From the NCBI GenBank assembly GCA_963732595.1, contig CAVSZZ010000002.1:186001-250000 (forward strand): a DNA stretch of 64,000 nucleotides, read 5' to 3'. Numbering within the stretch: the stretch's first letter is position 1; every line of letters starts with the position of its first letter. The notes beneath the pieces are model-generated. The model was not told the origin of the DNA and did not search any database. It saw only the letters and a program-made list of their open reading frames with translations. The stretch comes from JAFGXF01 sp963732595 (GTDB lineage Bacteria > Chloroflexota > Anaerolineae > Anaerolineales > Anaerolineaceae). Of the stretch, positions 63,601 to 64,000 are shown piece after piece. The position numbers and the translations under genes are program-made.

Positions 63601-64000
63601 ATGCAGGAATCAAATCCCTTGACCCATAAGATCTCCATCATCGGAGCAGGGAACGTCGGTGCAACATTCGCCTATGCCCTGCTCCTGAGTGGTTTAAGCT
63701 CCGAGATCGTACTCATCGATCAGAATATATCCAAAGCAGAAGGCGAAGCGATGGATCTCAACCATGCCGTACCCCTGGCACATCCCACCCGCATTCGCTC
63801 CGGTACTTTCAAGGATTGTGCCGGCTCGGCTGTGACGGTCGTCACAGCCGGTTCTGCCCAAAAGCCGGGTGAAACCCGCCTTGACCTGGTCAAACGCAAC
63901 GCTGCCATTTTCAAGAACATCATCCCGGAGATCGTTGCCAGCAACCCGGATGGCATCCTCCTGATCGCCACCAACCCGGTCGATATCCTGAGCCAGATCT
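63601..64000 (+). CDS. ldh: L-lactate dehydrogenase (N-terminal part)
   Basis: Ldh interconverts pyruvate and L-lactate with NAD. The 133 residues present show ISIIGAGNVGATFAYALL (dinucleotide loop), LIDQN with the NAD-specific acidic Asp, AMDLNHA, and GSAQKPGETRLDLVKRN. The Gln in AQKPGETR indicates lactate rather than malate dehydrogenase (which has Arg), and the following Arg is catalytic. IATNPVDIL then runs off the right edge. GAGGAG lies 7 nt before the ATG. Confidence 0.94.
   Translation, partial: MQESNPLTHKISIIGAGNVGATFAYALLLSGLSSEIVLIDQNISKAEGEAMDLNHAVPLAHPTRIRSGTFKDCAGSAVTVVTAGSAQKPGETRLDLVKRNAAIFKNIIPEIVASNPDGILLIATNPVDILSQI

Noticed and set aside
1..64000. Insertion sequences, prophage, rRNA genes, or riboswitches
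   Set aside because: No transposase, integrase or phage protein, no rRNA stretch, and no known riboswitch core was recognised on reading both strands.

Overview
The window (about 64 kb, mid-50s % GC by eye) is a chromosomal segment that best fits an Anaerolineae-type member of the Chloroflexota. That assignment is inference. It rests on the general look of the ribosomal and RNA polymerase proteins, the BMP/PnrA-type transport operon, the mix of FHA, Ser/Thr-kinase and CpXC proteins, and a large secreted protein ending in an FLPLIRR-like tail.

Region 1 (1-24400, minus strand) is the transcription/translation supercluster. In transcription order it reads rpoB | rpsL-rpsG-fusA-tuf-rpsJ | rplC-rplD-rplW-rplB-rpsS-rplV-rpsC-rplP-rpmC-rpsQ-rplN-rplX-rplE-rpsN-rpsH-rplF-rplR-rpsE-rpmD-rplO-secY-adk-map | rpmJ-rpsM-rpsK-rpsD-rpoA-rplQ-truA. 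Good sigma70-type promoters lie before rpoB, rpsL, rplC and rpmJ. Two genes usually found here, rpoC (after rpoB) and infA (between map and rpmJ), are missing. L30 and S17 carry long extra tails, and S12 has Arg at the position of E. coli Lys87/88.

Region 2 (24540-25010) holds a tRNA-Gly/tRNA-Cys pair followed by tandem copies of the 3' end of the tRNA-Cys gene. Region 3 (25158-32175, plus strand) has a DUF47/PhoU-like protein, GDP-mannose 4,6-dehydratase, a CBS-pair protein, a LysM membrane protein, a class III aminotransferase, an orphan GAF-PAS histidine kinase, a CpXC zinc-ribbon protein and a helical partner. Region 4 (32225-34020) is a divergent pair: an FHA-winged-helix regulator and a Ser/Thr kinase. 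This is the best candidate here for a little-described signalling module. Region 5 (34017-38902) has a membrane-anchored GH3 protein, a GDPD and an AAA+ ATPase. Region 6 (38992-48423) is housekeeping: a glycosyltransferase, recJ, alr, tgt, uppP, a PBP lipoprotein, YhhN, era and a LiaF-like protein. Several of these promoters lie so close to the start codon that the mRNAs look leaderless.

Region 7 (48646-57353, minus strand) has a short-chain dehydrogenase, a TetR regulator in frame with an NAD-dependent epimerase behind an operator-bearing promoter, and an operon for a BMP-type ABC transporter (lipoprotein, hairpin attenuator, double ATPase, two permeases) followed by a histidine phosphatase and a methyltransferase. 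Region 8 has a ComM-like Mg-chelatase ATPase, a secreted protein of about 1,316 residues with Fn3-like modules, and the start of an L-lactate dehydrogenase gene.

A feature of the whole window is that about 20 genes, including adk, map, rplB, rplD and rplE, are broken by single-base insertions. Removing one base per break restores exact family lengths. I read these as sequence errors and annotate each such gene as one CDS.
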